Positions 9,501 to 18,876 of a stretch of 64,000 nucleotides of DNA are shown here, piece by piece; position 1 is the stretch's first letter, and the number at the start of each line of letters is the position of its first letter. Made by a program: the position numbers and the translations under genes. The DNA is taken from NCBI RefSeq assembly GCF_014863605.1, contig NZ_CP062252.1, positions 4,845,001 to 4,909,000 on the forward strand, written 5' to 3'. The notes below the pieces were generated by a model. That model made no database searches and was not told the DNA's origin. It worked only from the letters and a program-made list of their open reading frames with translations. The stretch comes from Pseudomonas allokribbensis (GTDB lineage: Bacteria > Pseudomonadota > Gammaproteobacteria > Pseudomonadales > Pseudomonadaceae).

Positions 9501-11744
9501 TCAACGGTACTCCGCCCCCGGCAGCGGCGGGTCGCGCCAGAACCGGCGCTGCTGACGCATCGACCGGGCCGGCTGGAATCTGCCCAGTTGCAGATGAATG
9601 GCACCCTGCTCGGCGCTGTCATGGATGCGCAAGCCCAGCTTGCGGTAACGAGCGATGACCGTCGGATACGGATGCCCGAACGAGTTGCCCTGCCCCCGGG
9701 AGATCAGCACGTCCCGAGGCTGCAAAACCTTGAGCAACGCCATCGAGGAAGAACTGCGACTGCCATGGTGCGGGGCTTGCAGCCATCGGGTCGGAACCGC
9801 CAGTGCGCTGTTGAGCAAATCCCGTTCGGCAGCGGTGTCGATATCGCCGGTCAGCAGCAACCGCTCGCCGTTGGCTTCGATCTGCAGGACGCAGGAACGC
9901 TGGTTGCTGTCATGGGCGTCGGCCCACTGCCATAGATGAAAGGCAACGCCGTCCCATTGCCATTGCCGACCGCTTTCACAGGTTTCAGCGTTCAGCGCTT
10001 CGGGCAGACCCGGCGGATCGCCACTGAGCACCCGGCTGACCGGCAAGCCGTTTGCCACCGCCAACGCGCCACCGGCATGGTCAGCGTCGGCATGGCTGAG
10101 CAGCATCAGGTCGAGCCGCTCCACGCCCAGCTTGTACAAGGCAGGCAGCACCACCCGTTCACCGACGTCAAAGTCGCCGAAACGCGGGCCGCTGTCGTAC
10201 AGTAATGTGTGGTGACGGGTGCGTATCAGAATCGCCAGACCCTGGCCGACGTCGAGCTGCCAGACATCCGCCAGGCCTTCGGCCAGCCGCTCCCGGGGCG
10301 GTAATGCCAGCACCAGCAGTAACAGCCAACCCAAGGGGCGCAACGGAACGCCTCGGGGCAGCAATAACAGCAGTGCACCGATGCAGCCCAGTGCCAGAAC
10401 CCAACCCGGCATCGATGCTGCAACCCACGCTGGCCAACGCCCTGCGATCTGGGCCAGAGTCCGGAACAATCCATCGACCAGCCCGCCGGCCAGCCACAAC
10501 AGACCTTCGCCGACATAGGGAATCGGCAACAACAAAGTGCCCAGCAATGCCGGCGGCAGCACCGCAAAGCTGATCCACGGCACCGCCAGCAGATTGGCCA
10601 ATGGCCCGCTGAGGCTGATCGGCAAGCCCAAGGTCAGCAACACCGGGCACAGGCCGATAGCGATCAGCCATTGCGCTCGCGTCCAGGTCTGCCACCAGCG
10701 CCAGGGTCCCAGTCGACCGCCGAAGGTGAAAATCAGCACCGCCACCGCCGCGAAGGACAACCACAATCCCGGACGCAGACTGGCCAGCGGGTCCATCAAC
10801 AACACCCCATTGAAGGCCAGCAACAACGGCCACCAGGCACCGAGATGGCGAAATCGCAATCGCCACAGCAACACCAGCGCAACCATCACGCAGGCCCGTC
10901 GCACCGGCACCTCGAACCCGGCCAGCAGCCCGTAACCCAGCGCCGCCGCGAACGCCAGACCGCACGCCCACGGCAGCCATGGCCAACGCAATGGCCACAC
11001 ACCGAATCGCGCCAGCCCGGCGACCAGCCCATACATCACCGCCGCCAACAGACCGATGTGCTGCCCGGAAATCACCAGCAGGTGCACGGTGCCGGTGTCC
11101 TGCAGAATCTGCCAGTCCTCGCGACTGAGTCCCGAGCCATCACCCAGCACCAACGCCGCCAGCGCGGCGCCTCGCCCCTGGGTGTCCACTTCCAGCAGAC
11201 GCCGACGAATGCCGTCCCGCCAGGCCCAATGCGCTGCCGCCAGCCGACTGCCGTCCTTTACCGTGCCGGTGGCGCCGATGCGTTGCGCCAACAGCCAGGC
11301 CTCGTAATCGAAGGCATCGGGATTGAGCAGCCCGCCGGGACGCTTGAGCTTGACCGCCAGGCGCCAGCGCTCACCGCTGTTGACCGATGGCCCGTCGTAC
11401 CACGCCAGACGCATCAGCGACGGCAGTTTCTCGTGCCGCGAACGGGCATCGGCCAGTTCGAAGCGCACAACGCCGTCGCCATTTTGCGGCAGACCGACCA
11501 CCTGCCCTTCGACCCAGCGCGTCTCACCGTCCAGCTTCGATGGCAATCGATCATCCAGCGCCCACTGCGCACCGATGCACGACCAGGCGAAGCCGAACAG
11601 CAAAAAGGCCAGCGGGTAACTGCGAAACGGCAGCAGCATCAGCGCCACGACCGGCAGCAAAACCATCCACCCGACCGGCGGCAACGCCGGCAAAAAAACC
11701 GGAACCAGCAGACCGACCGCCAGCGCCATCATCCCTGTGCGCAT
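9501..11744 (-). CDS. comEC: ComEC/Rec2 family DNA uptake channel protein
   Basis: 747 aa from ATG 11744, which has AAGGA 7 nt upstream; an open extension of 17 codons has no such site. The N-terminal part is hydrophobic with a soluble domain between helices, the middle carries the competence domain with HLLVISGQHIGLLAAVMYG, and the C-terminal third is a metallo-beta-lactamase-like domain with LLSHADADHAGG and PHHGSRSS. ComEC is the inner-membrane channel that takes in single-stranded DNA during transformation, and the metal-binding domain may degrade the other strand. Fluorescent pseudomonads are not generally regarded as naturally competent, yet the reading frame is intact. Confidence 0.95.
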   Translation of the reverse strand: MRTGMMALAVGLLVPVFLPALPPVGWMVLLPVVALMLLPFRSYPLAFLLFGFAWSCIGAQWALDDRLPSKLDGETRWVEGQVVGLPQNGDGVVRFELADARSRHEKLPSLMRLAWYDGPSVNSGERWRLAVKLKRPGGLLNPDAFDYEAWLLAQRIGATGTVKDGSRLAAAHWAWRDGIRRRLLEVDTQGRGAALAALVLGDGSGLSREDWQILQDTGTVHLLVISGQHIGLLAAVMYGLVAGLARFGVWPLRWPWLPWACGLAFAAALGYGLLAGFEVPVRRACVMVALVLLWRLRFRHLGAWWPLLLAFNGVLLMDPLASLRPGLWLSFAAVAVLIFTFGGRLGPWRWWQTWTRAQWLIAIGLCPVLLTLGLPISLSGPLANLLAVPWISFAVLPPALLGTLLLPIPYVGEGLLWLAGGLVDGLFRTLAQIAGRWPAWVAASMPGWVLALGCIGALLLLLPRGVPLRPLGWLLLLVLALPPRERLAEGLADVWQLDVGQGLAILIRTRHHTLLYDSGPRFGDFDVGERVVLPALYKLGVERLDLMLLSHADADHAGGALAVANGLPVSRVLSGDPPGLPEALNAETCESGRQWQWDGVAFHLWQWADAHDSNQRSCVLQIEANGERLLLTGDIDTAAERDLLNSALAVPTRWLQAPHHGSRSSSSMALLKVLQPRDVLISRGQGNSFGHPYPTVIARYRKLGLRIHDSAEQGAIHLQLGRFQPARSMRQQRRFWRDPPLPGAEYR

Positions 11745-11898
11745 ACGCTCGTCCTTGATTGCGACTTTCCAGAAAAGTCTCCCCTCACCAGGCATAGCGG
11801 GTGTTGGTCACAGCCGTCGTTATCAATTGTCACAAAGTCTGAATGGGCGGTTCGTAGAATCCAGACATACTTGCCGCCTTAACCGACCGAGAAGCCTT

Positions 11899-12417
11899 AT
11901 GCCCCGGCGCTTATTCAAACGTTACATGCCCGATCCGACGAGCATCAGGGAACACAAATCCTTACGCTTTCTCGGCACGTTGCTGCATGACCCGAACCTC
12001 TGGCACCTCAATCGTCACTCGGTGGCCCGGGCCATGGCCGTTGGCCTGTTCGCGGCGTTTCTGCCGATTCCCGCGCAGATGCTGGTGGCGGCGGCACTGG
12101 CCATCACGGTGCGCGGCAACATGCCGATTGCCGTCAGCCTGGTCTGGCTGACCAACCCGATCACCATGCCAGCCGTGTTCTTCTGCACCTATCAGGCGGG
12201 TGCCTGGTTGATGGATGTTCCCGCCCGCACTCTCCCCGACGAATTGACCTGGGAATGGATCAGCGGAGAACTCTCGACCCTGTGGCAACCCTTCCTGCTG
12301 GGCTCGGTGGTGGTCGGGCTGGCGCTGGGCGCCCTCGCCTACTGCGTGGTGATGATGTACTGGCGCTGGTGGGTGGTCCGGCAATGGGCGCGGCGCAAGA
12401 AAAGTCGCCAATCGTGA
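11899..12417 (+). CDS. DUF2062 domain membrane protein
   Basis: 172 aa from ATG 11899 (MPRRLFKRYMPDP), the usual family start; the open frame extends upstream without a good start. A basic N-terminus is followed by three or four hydrophobic segments (about residues 40-75, 80-105 and 125-155), including the family motif WHLNRHSVARAMAVGLFAAFLPIPAQM. The C-terminus is basic (RRKKSRQS). The function of DUF2062 proteins is not established; they are often near comEC, as here, where it is divergently arranged. A bidirectional-looking terminator follows. Confidence 0.85.
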   Translation: MPRRLFKRYMPDPTSIREHKSLRFLGTLLHDPNLWHLNRHSVARAMAVGLFAAFLPIPAQMLVAAALAITVRGNMPIAVSLVWLTNPITMPAVFFCTYQAGAWLMDVPARTLPDELTWEWISGELSTLWQPFLLGSVVVGLALGALAYCVVMMYWRWWVVRQWARRKKSRQS

Positions 12418-12421
12418 ATGC

Positions 12422-12455
12422 AAAACGGCCTCCACTGTGGGAGGCCGTTTTTTTA
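12422..12455. terminator. Terminator between convergent DUF2062 gene and ABC permease
   Basis: A stem AAAACGGCCTCC / GGAGGCCGTTTT with a short loop is followed by a run of T on the plus strand and has A-rich sequence on the other side, so it can serve both convergent genes. Confidence 0.88.
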
Positions 12456-12472
12456 TTGCAACACCGGGTGAA

Positions 12473-13252
12473 TCAGGTACGCATGCCGCGTCCGCTTACC
12501 AGCAACCGTGCGCAACCGACATACAGCACCACAGTGGCGACCAGCATGAAGGTGATCGCGATACCGATGCGAATGTCCGAAACGCCCAGGATGCCGTAAC
12601 GGAAGGCATTGACCATGTGCAGCACCGGGTTGGCCAGCGACACGGTCTGCCAGAACGGCGGCAGCAAGGTGATCGAGTAGAACACGCCACCGAGGTAAGT
12701 CAGCGGGGTCAGCACGAAGGTCGGGATGATCGAGATGTCATCGAAGTTACGTGCGAACACGGCGTTGATGAAGCCCAGTAGCGAGAAGATCGTCGCCGTC
12801 AGCACCACCACCAGAACGGTGACGCCCAGGTGATGCACCTGCAGGCTGGTGAAGAACATCGACAGGATCGTCACGATAACCCCCACCATCAGGCCGCGCA
12901 GCACGCCGCCGAGGGTGTAGCCGATCAGAATCGTGTGCGGCGACACCGGCGACACCATCAGTTCTTCGATGGAACGCTGGAACTTGCTGCCGAAGAAACT
13001 CGACACCACGTTGCCGTAGGAGTTGGTGATCACCGACATCATGATCAGCCCCGGCACGATGTACTCCATGTAGGTGAATCCACCCATGCCGCCAATCTGC
13101 TTGCCGATCAGGTTGCCGAAGATCACGAAGTACAGAACCATGGTGATCGCCGGCGGCAGCAGAGTCTGCGGCCAGATCCGGGTGAAGCGTTTGACCTCGC
13201 GGTAAACGATGGTGTTGAGGGCGACGAGGTTGGGGCGCAGCTCGGAACTCAT
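12473..13252 (-). CDS. ABC-2 type transporter permease
   Basis: 259 aa with about six predicted membrane helices and the ABC-2 permease layout (YREVKRFTRIWPQTLLPPAITMVLYFVIFG at the N-terminus, split here by a helix; LTYLGGVFYSITLLPPFWQ near the C-terminus). This matches the YadH group of exporter permeases. Its ATG overlaps the ATPase stop (ATGA, 13249-13252), so both make one exporter. The substrate is unknown; relatives move drugs, polysaccharides or lipids out of the cytoplasm. Order and content agree with what I recall of P. aeruginosa PA2811-PA2812. Confidence 0.9.
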   Translation of the reverse strand: MSSELRPNLVALNTIVYREVKRFTRIWPQTLLPPAITMVLYFVIFGNLIGKQIGGMGGFTYMEYIVPGLIMMSVITNSYGNVVSSFFGSKFQRSIEELMVSPVSPHTILIGYTLGGVLRGLMVGVIVTILSMFFTSLQVHHLGVTVLVVVLTATIFSLLGFINAVFARNFDDISIIPTFVLTPLTYLGGVFYSITLLPPFWQTVSLANPVLHMVNAFRYGILGVSDIRIGIAITFMLVATVVLYVGCARLLVSGRGMRT

Positions 13253-14181
13253 ACCGCCACCTTCGACAGATTTTTCTCCACCAGGGACACGAACAGCTCC
13301 TCGAGGCGATTGGTTTTATTGCGCAGGCTCAGCACTTCGATGTTCTGCAGGGCCAGTTGGCCGAACAGCGCAGTGATGCCCATGGACTTGTCGACCTGGA
13401 CTTCCAGGGTATGCGCATCCACCAGACGGGCCGGATAGCCGACCAGTTGCGGCGCAACCGCCAGATCGCTCTTCAGATCGAGCAGGAAGGTTTCCACATG
13501 CAGTTGCCCGAGCAACTGACGCATGCTGGTGTTCTCGACGATGGTGCCGTGGTCGATGATGCCGATGTTGCGGCACAACTGCTCAGCCTCTTCCAGGTAA
13601 TGCGTGGTGAGGATGATGGTGATGCCTTTCTGGTTCAGCTCGGTGAGGAACGTCCACATCGAACGACGCAGCTCGATATCCACCCCGGCTGTCGGTTCGT
13701 CGAGGATCAGCAGGCGCGGCTCATGCACCAGTGCGCGGGCGATCATCAAGCGCCGCTTCATGCCGCCGGACAACGAACGCGACGGCACATCGCGCTTGTC
13801 CCAAAGGCCAAGCTGGGTCAGGTACTGTTCGGCGCGTTCCTTGGCGATCTTCGCCGGAATGCCGTAGTAACCCGCCTGGGTCACGACGATGTCGAACGTC
13901 TTTTCGAACTGATTGAAGTTGAATTCCTGGGGCACCACGCCAATCGAGCGCTTGAGCGCCGCGGGGTTCTTGTCCAGGTCGTGACCGAAGATATTCACCG
14001 TGCCGCTGGTCTTGTTCACCAGGGTCGAGAGAATGCCGATGGTCGTGGATTTGCCTGCGCCGTTAGGGCCGAGCAAGGCAAAGAAGTCACCTTCGGCGAC
14101 GTCCAGATCGATACCACTCAAGGCCTGGAACCCGTTGCTGTAGGTTTTGGTTAGCTGCCGGATGGACAGAGCGGAACTCAT
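13249..14181 (-). CDS. ABC transporter ATP-binding protein (YadG-like)
   Basis: 310 aa from ATG 14181 (MSSALSIRQLTKTY); an open 38-codon extension upstream is rejected because the ABC domain begins here, although the ribosome-binding site is weak. Walker A is GPNGAGKST (near residues 39-47), the signature is LSGGMKRR and Walker B is LLILDEPTAG. The last 90 residues form a small C-terminal domain common in exporter ATPases. It powers the permease encoded immediately downstream with an ATGA overlap. Confidence 0.93.
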   Translation of the reverse strand: MSSALSIRQLTKTYSNGFQALSGIDLDVAEGDFFALLGPNGAGKSTTIGILSTLVNKTSGTVNIFGHDLDKNPAALKRSIGVVPQEFNFNQFEKTFDIVVTQAGYYGIPAKIAKERAEQYLTQLGLWDKRDVPSRSLSGGMKRRLMIARALVHEPRLLILDEPTAGVDIELRRSMWTFLTELNQKGITIILTTHYLEEAEQLCRNIGIIDHGTIVENTSMRQLLGQLHVETFLLDLKSDLAVAPQLVGYPARLVDAHTLEVQVDKSMGITALFGQLALQNIEVLSLRNKTNRLEELFVSLVEKNLSKVAV

Positions 14182-14313
14182 ATCGGATTTACGCACCAAG
14201 AAGAGAAAAAGGACTGAATGACGGCGGGCGGCGAGGAAGACAACCGCGGCGCACAAGCGCAATGGTGCTTGCCGCCGCCGCACAAGTACAGTCAAGTGTG
14301 TCGATAGTAGGTA

Positions 14314-14937
14314 TTAAGTCAACGCGGTCATGACGGCTTTTTGATACGCCGGACGCTGCTTCAGTCGCGCATACCAGGCCTCCAGATGAGGCATCGGCGC
14401 ACGCTCGATCGGCATCTCGAACCAGGCATAAATGAAACTGCCGAGCGGAATATCGCCCATGCCGATTTCACTGCCGGACAGATAAGGCTGGTTTTTCAGG
14501 GCCTGATCGGCCATCGCCAGCAACCCTTCGCATTCCTTGATCGCGGCATGAATCGCCGGCCAGTCCTGCTTGTCCGCCGGGGTGCGCAGAACGCCCCAGA
14601 ACACCGTACGGAAAGGGCCTGCGAAACTGGAGGTGGTCCAGTCCATCCACTTGTCGGCGACAGCACGGGTTTGCAGATCTGCCGGATACCACGAAGTGTT
14701 CGCCGCGTGTCTGGCCAACAGGTAGCGGACGATGGCGTTGGACTCCCACAACACGAAACCGTCGTCTTCGATCACCGGCACCCGACCGTTCGGGTTCATC
14801 GCCCGGTACTCAGGCGTGTCGACCACACCGAACGCGCCACCGGCATCGATTGCCTCATAGGCCAGCCCGAGTTCTTCGGCAGCCCACAACGGTTTTCTGA
14901 CATTCGACGAATTCTTGCGACCCCAGATCTTCAGCAT
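14314..14937 (-). CDS. Glutathione S-transferase family protein
   Basis: 207 aa from ATG 14937 with AAGAGG 5 nt upstream. The N-terminal thioredoxin-like domain (MLKIWGRKNSSNVRKPLW) has a Ser-Ser-Asn-containing active-site loop like beta/theta-type GSTs, then NPNGRVPVIEDDGFVLWESNAI, the glutathione-binding segment with Glu-Ser. A helical C-terminal domain follows. Likely a cytosolic conjugation or reduction enzyme with unknown substrate. It lies between the ABC exporter and a transglutaminase-like gene on the same strand. Confidence 0.9.
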   Translation of the reverse strand: MLKIWGRKNSSNVRKPLWAAEELGLAYEAIDAGGAFGVVDTPEYRAMNPNGRVPVIEDDGFVLWESNAIVRYLLARHAANTSWYPADLQTRAVADKWMDWTTSSFAGPFRTVFWGVLRTPADKQDWPAIHAAIKECEGLLAMADQALKNQPYLSGSEIGMGDIPLGSFIYAWFEMPIERAPMPHLEAWYARLKQRPAYQKAVMTALT

Positions 14938-14980
14938 GACCGCCTCTTTTCCATTGAGTGGGCGAGCAGCATACGCCGGA

Positions 14981-15640
14981 TCAGCGGCTGCCGACATCAC
15001 CGCGCATGTCACTGGACAGTGGCGTCTGCTGGTCGTTGAACAGGTGCGGATAACACTTCTGCAGATGTTCGAAGAAAAAAGATTCCGGTACATCGGCGAA
15101 CTGGCCGTGATCGACCAGGTACTCCATCAGCAGCGCGCCATCGCTGTTATACGGGTGGAAAACGCTGTCGTTCATGCCGTCGAATTCCAGCGGCGCAACG
15201 TTGAACATTTCGCAGAGCTTCTGGTTGAACGCGGGTGTGGCTTTGACCCAACGATCATTGAGAAACAGCTCGGTATAACCATGCATGGCGAACACTTCGC
15301 TTCTCAGCAGCTCAAGCAGACGCGGCGTCGACAGATGGTTTTTCACATCCGCCAGACCGATGCGTGCGGGGATCCCGCAATGGCGCGCGCAACCGGCGAG
15401 CAACGTGGCCTTGGGCACGCAATAACTTTCACCCGCCGCCAGCGCGTAGCTGCCGCGCAAGGTTTGCGGGTCGCGACTGAAGGTGTACATGTTGTATCGC
15501 ACCGCCTCGCGCACGGCGTAATAAAGACTGATCGCCTGCGCGCGCGGGTCGCGGCTGGCACCACGGTGCTGTTCTGCGAACTCCACCACCGAGGGGTGGT
15601 CACTATCGATGAAGCGGCCGGGGCTCAGATACTCGCGCAT
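14981..15640 (-). CDS. Transglutaminase-like family protein
   Basis: 219 aa from ATG 15640, with AGGAGAA 7 nt upstream. The transglutaminase-core motif is visible: a Cys-containing segment AAGESYCVPKATLLAGCARHCGIPARIGLADV (described here in two parts: AAGESYCVPKATLLAG, then CARHCGIPARIGLADV), a His in HGYTELFLNDRWVKATPAF and a following Asp/Asn-type residue. This supports a papain-like Cys-His triad protein, probably a cysteine protease or amidase. No signal peptide is seen. Its 3' end lies 43 nt from the GST start on the same strand, so the two may be co-transcribed. Substrate unknown. Confidence 0.82.
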   Translation of the reverse strand: MREYLSPGRFIDSDHPSVVEFAEQHRGASRDPRAQAISLYYAVREAVRYNMYTFSRDPQTLRGSYALAAGESYCVPKATLLAGCARHCGIPARIGLADVKNHLSTPRLLELLRSEVFAMHGYTELFLNDRWVKATPAFNQKLCEMFNVAPLEFDGMNDSVFHPYNSDGALLMEYLVDHGQFADVPESFFFEHLQKCYPHLFNDQQTPLSSDMRGDVGSR

Positions 15641-15887
15641 GACGACATTCTCCTGGATGAACCCGGAGTCTAGCGAGAGGATCAGCACAGAGATAACGAC
15701 GTTTCGGCCAAACATGGACGCAAAGCCGCGGAGTCTGCGAACGATTTCCCACGGGTGTTGCCCACCGAACCTACAAAAGACATCCAGGGATTCCCACGAT
15801 TTAGATCAGCTTGCTCTGACCGCCCCGTTTTGCAGATGCCGTCTAAGCTCTGGAGGGTCGTTCGCCCTGGTTCACGGAGGATTGAAT

Positions 15888-18335
15888 ATGCTGTTGTTGT
15901 GGATACTGGTTCTGATCGTCGGCGTGGCGTATCTGGCCCACCGGCGCATCGCCCCGTTGCCTGCACTGGGTATCGTCGCGGCTTACCTGCTGGCGATGGG
16001 GATTTTCAGCCACGCGCCAGGCTGGTTGCTGCTGATCTTCTGGGTCGTGCTGGCCATCGTTGCGGCTCCGCTGCTGTTGCCGGATCTGCGCCGCAAACAC
16101 TTCAGCGCGCCGCTGTTCAACTGGTTCCAGAAAACCCTGCCACCCATGTCGCAGACTGAGCGCGACGCGATCGACGCCGGCACGGTGTGGTGGGATGGCG
16201 AACTGTTCAGCGGCCGTCCGGACTGGGAAAAACTGCTGTCCTATCCCAAAGCGCAACTGAGCGATGAAGAGCAGGCATTCATCGACGGCCCGACCGAAGA
16301 ACTCTGCGCCATGGTCACCGACTGGCAGATCGGCCAGTCGATGGACCTTCCACCCGAAGCCTGGACCCACATCAAGGAACACGGTTTCTTCGCCCTGATC
16401 ATCCCCAAGGAATTCGGCGGTAAAGGCTTCTCTGCCTACGCCCACTCTCAAGTGGCGATGAAACTGGCAACCCGCAGCGGCGACCTCGCCTCCACCGTGA
16501 TGGTGCCCAATTCCCTCGGCCCGGCCGAACTGCTGCTGCATTACGGCACCGACGAACAACGTAATCATTACCTGCCACGACTGGCCCGGGGCGACGATAT
16601 TCCATGCTTTGCGCTGACCGGCCCGCTCGCCGGTTCCGATGCCGGTGCGATGCCCGACACGGGGATCATCTGCAAAGGCCAGTGGGAAGGCCAGGAAACC
16701 CTCGGCCTGCGCCTGAACTGGGAAAAACGCTACATCACCCTCGGCCCCGTCGCGACCTTGCTCGGCCTGGCCTTCAAGGCCTACGACCCGGATCACCTGC
16801 TCGGCGACAAAGAAGACCTGGGCATCAGCCTCGCGCTGATTCCGACCGATACCGCCGGCGTTGAGATTGGCCGTCGCCACTTGCCGCTGGGCGCCGCATT
16901 CATGAACGGCCCCAACTCCGGCAAGGACGTGTTCATCCCGCTGGACTTCCTGATCGGCGGCCAGGACATGCTCGGTAAAGGCTGGATGATGCTGATGAAT
17001 TGCCTGTCGGTGGGGCGTTCGATTTCGTTGCCGGCAGTGGGTACTGGCGCGGCCAAGTTCACCAGCCTGGTGACCGGGCAGTACGCGCAGATCCGTGAAC
17101 AGTTCAACGTCCCGCTGTCAGCGTTCGAAGGCATTCAGGAAGCCATGGCGCGCATCGGCGGCAACGCGTGGATGATGGACGCTGCGCGGATGCTGACCGC
17201 CAACGCGGTGGATCTGGGCGAGAAGCCCTCGGTGCTGTCGGCGATCCTCAAATACCACCTCACCGAACGCGGTCGCGAGTGCATCAGCCACGCCATGGAC
17301 GTGCATGGCGGCAAGGCGATCATCATGGGCCCGAACAACTACCTGGGTCGTAGCTGGAACGGCGCGCCGATCTTCATCACCGTGGAAGGCGCCAACATTC
17401 TTTCGCGCAACCTGATGATCTTTGGTCAGGGCGCAATCCGCTGCCATCCGTTCGTACTCAAGGAAATGGCCCTCGCCGGTCGCGAGGACAAGGATCAGGC
17501 ACTCAAAGAGTTCGATGGCCTGCTGCTCAAGCACATCGGCTTTGCCGTGAGCAACGCTGCCAGCACGCTGGTATTGAATCTTGGTTTCGGCCATTTCGAA
17601 CATGCACCGGGAGACAAGCTCAGCCAGGGTTATTTCCGCGCGCTCAACCGTCAGGCTGCCGCGTTTGCCATGCTCGCCGACCTGAGCATGATGCTGCTGG
17701 GCGGCGAACTGAAACGCCGTGAGCGTCTGTCGGCGCGCCTGGGCGATGTGCTGAGCAACCTGTATCTGGCCTCGGCGGCGCTCAAGCGTTATCACGATCT
17801 CGATTCCCCGGCGTACATGGAGCCGTTGTTCAGATGGGCCATGGAGGAAAGCCTCGGCCAGTCGGAAAAGGCCCTGGATGAACTGCTGACCAATTTCCCG
17901 AACCGGGTTTTCGGCTGCCTGTTGCGGGTGATCGTGTTCCCGTTTGGTCGTCGCCACAAAGGCCCGTCCGACAAGCTCGGTGCCGAAGTGGCCGGCGTCA
18001 TCGGTCGGGCCAAGGGCGATCCGGCGCTGGAAGAACTGCTTGCCGGCTGCTATCGCCCACAATCGGCGGACGATGCGGTCGGTGCGCTGCAACACGCCTG
18101 CGATCAGTTGAACGCTGCGCAACCGCTGCACAAGAAACTGCACACCTCGCTCAAAAGCGGTCAGGTCAAACCGGTCGCAGGGGAACACGCCATCGATGCA
18201 GCACTGGAGGCCGGAGTGCTACAGGCAGTGGAAGCCCAGACCCTGCGTGATGCCGAAGCGGCGCGGCGCAAGGTGATCGATGTCGATGATTTCGACAAGG
18301 AGGAACTGAAACCCGCGGAAGGGAAAGTCCGCTGA
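15888..18335 (+). CDS. fadE: Acyl-CoA dehydrogenase, FadE type
   Basis: 815 aa, close to the 814 of E. coli FadE. Start ATG 15888 has ACGGAGG 7 nt upstream; the longer open frame is rejected. Two N-terminal membrane helices (residues 1-20 and 25-60) precede the acyl-CoA dehydrogenase N, middle and C domains (ALTGPLAGSDAGAMPDTG; DVHGGKAIIMGPNNYLGR), then a DUF1974-type C-terminal domain of about 300 residues. It catalyses the first dehydrogenation of fatty-acid beta-oxidation, with FAD as cofactor, at the inner membrane. It is transcribed divergently from the transglutaminase-like gene and followed at 74 nt by a small conserved gene. Confidence 0.96.
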   Translation: MLLLWILVLIVGVAYLAHRRIAPLPALGIVAAYLLAMGIFSHAPGWLLLIFWVVLAIVAAPLLLPDLRRKHFSAPLFNWFQKTLPPMSQTERDAIDAGTVWWDGELFSGRPDWEKLLSYPKAQLSDEEQAFIDGPTEELCAMVTDWQIGQSMDLPPEAWTHIKEHGFFALIIPKEFGGKGFSAYAHSQVAMKLATRSGDLASTVMVPNSLGPAELLLHYGTDEQRNHYLPRLARGDDIPCFALTGPLAGSDAGAMPDTGIICKGQWEGQETLGLRLNWEKRYITLGPVATLLGLAFKAYDPDHLLGDKEDLGISLALIPTDTAGVEIGRRHLPLGAAFMNGPNSGKDVFIPLDFLIGGQDMLGKGWMMLMNCLSVGRSISLPAVGTGAAKFTSLVTGQYAQIREQFNVPLSAFEGIQEAMARIGGNAWMMDAARMLTANAVDLGEKPSVLSAILKYHLTERGRECISHAMDVHGGKAIIMGPNNYLGRSWNGAPIFITVEGANILSRNLMIFGQGAIRCHPFVLKEMALAGREDKDQALKEFDGLLLKHIGFAVSNAASTLVLNLGFGHFEHAPGDKLSQGYFRALNRQAAAFAMLADLSMMLLGGELKRRERLSARLGDVLSNLYLASAALKRYHDLDSPAYMEPLFRWAMEESLGQSEKALDELLTNFPNRVFGCLLRVIVFPFGRRHKGPSDKLGAEVAGVIGRAKGDPALEELLAGCYRPQSADDAVGALQHACDQLNAAQPLHKKLHTSLKSGQVKPVAGEHAIDAALEAGVLQAVEAQTLRDAEAARRKVIDVDDFDKEELKPAEGKVR

Positions 18336-18409
18336 TCCCTTCAATCAGTGAAAAACGGGCGCAGGCGCTTTATACTCCCGCGCCCGTTTTGCTCTTGAGG
18401 ACTTATCTC

Positions 18410-18817
18410 GTGTCCAATGTCGTTGCCGATCATCTGGTTTTGCTCGACCACCTGCGCAGTATCCTGGTCGCCGTAGGTGAGGCCGATCAGGTTCCCGAAG
18501 AAAGCCATGCCCTGTTCCTGGAGCGTTTCGACGAACTGCTGGCGTCACTGCCGATCGAGCCGATCGAAAGCCAATACCTGGGCCAGGACATCCTGACTCA
18601 AGTGATTACCCGCTATCCGCAAATTGCCCACCTGATCCCGCGGGATCTGCTGTGGTTCTTCGCTGGCGACTGCCTGCATTACCTGTCCGATGAAGAAATC
18701 GACATGTATCAGGCACTGGAAGAGCGCCGTTACGAAGCTGAACAGAACGACGAACCGTTCGACTGGAATCAGGAAAAACAACTGCTGGCGATGTCCGCCC
18801 AGGACAGCAAGCACTGA
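18410..18817 (+). CDS. Conserved small protein (PA2817-like), function unknown
   Basis: 135 aa from GTG 18410, which has TGAGGA 8 nt upstream; a TTG further 5' overlaps that site and is rejected. The protein is acidic, without signal peptide or membrane helix, and mostly helical in appearance (SNVVADHLVLLDHLRSIL; ELLASLPIEPIESQYLGQ). I recognise it only as a pseudomonad-conserved protein that follows a fadE homologue, as I recall PA2817 does in P. aeruginosa. Co-transcription with fadE is plausible. No motif supports a specific function. Confidence 0.8.
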   Translation: MSNVVADHLVLLDHLRSILVAVGEADQVPEESHALFLERFDELLASLPIEPIESQYLGQDILTQVITRYPQIAHLIPRDLLWFFAGDCLHYLSDEEIDMYQALEERRYEAEQNDEPFDWNQEKQLLAMSAQDSKH

Positions 18818-18833
18818 TTTTCGCCCGGTAAAG

Positions 18834-18870
18834 AAAAGGCCCGCATGGTGATCCATGCGGGCCTTTTTTT
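18834..18870. terminator. Terminator between convergent PA2817-like gene and LysR gene
   Basis: A 14-bp stem (AAAGGCCCGCATGG / CCATGCGGGCCTTT) with loop TGAT and a run of seven or more T on the plus strand. A-rich left flank lets it act on the minus strand too. Confidence 0.92.
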
Positions 18871-18876
18871 GATCGA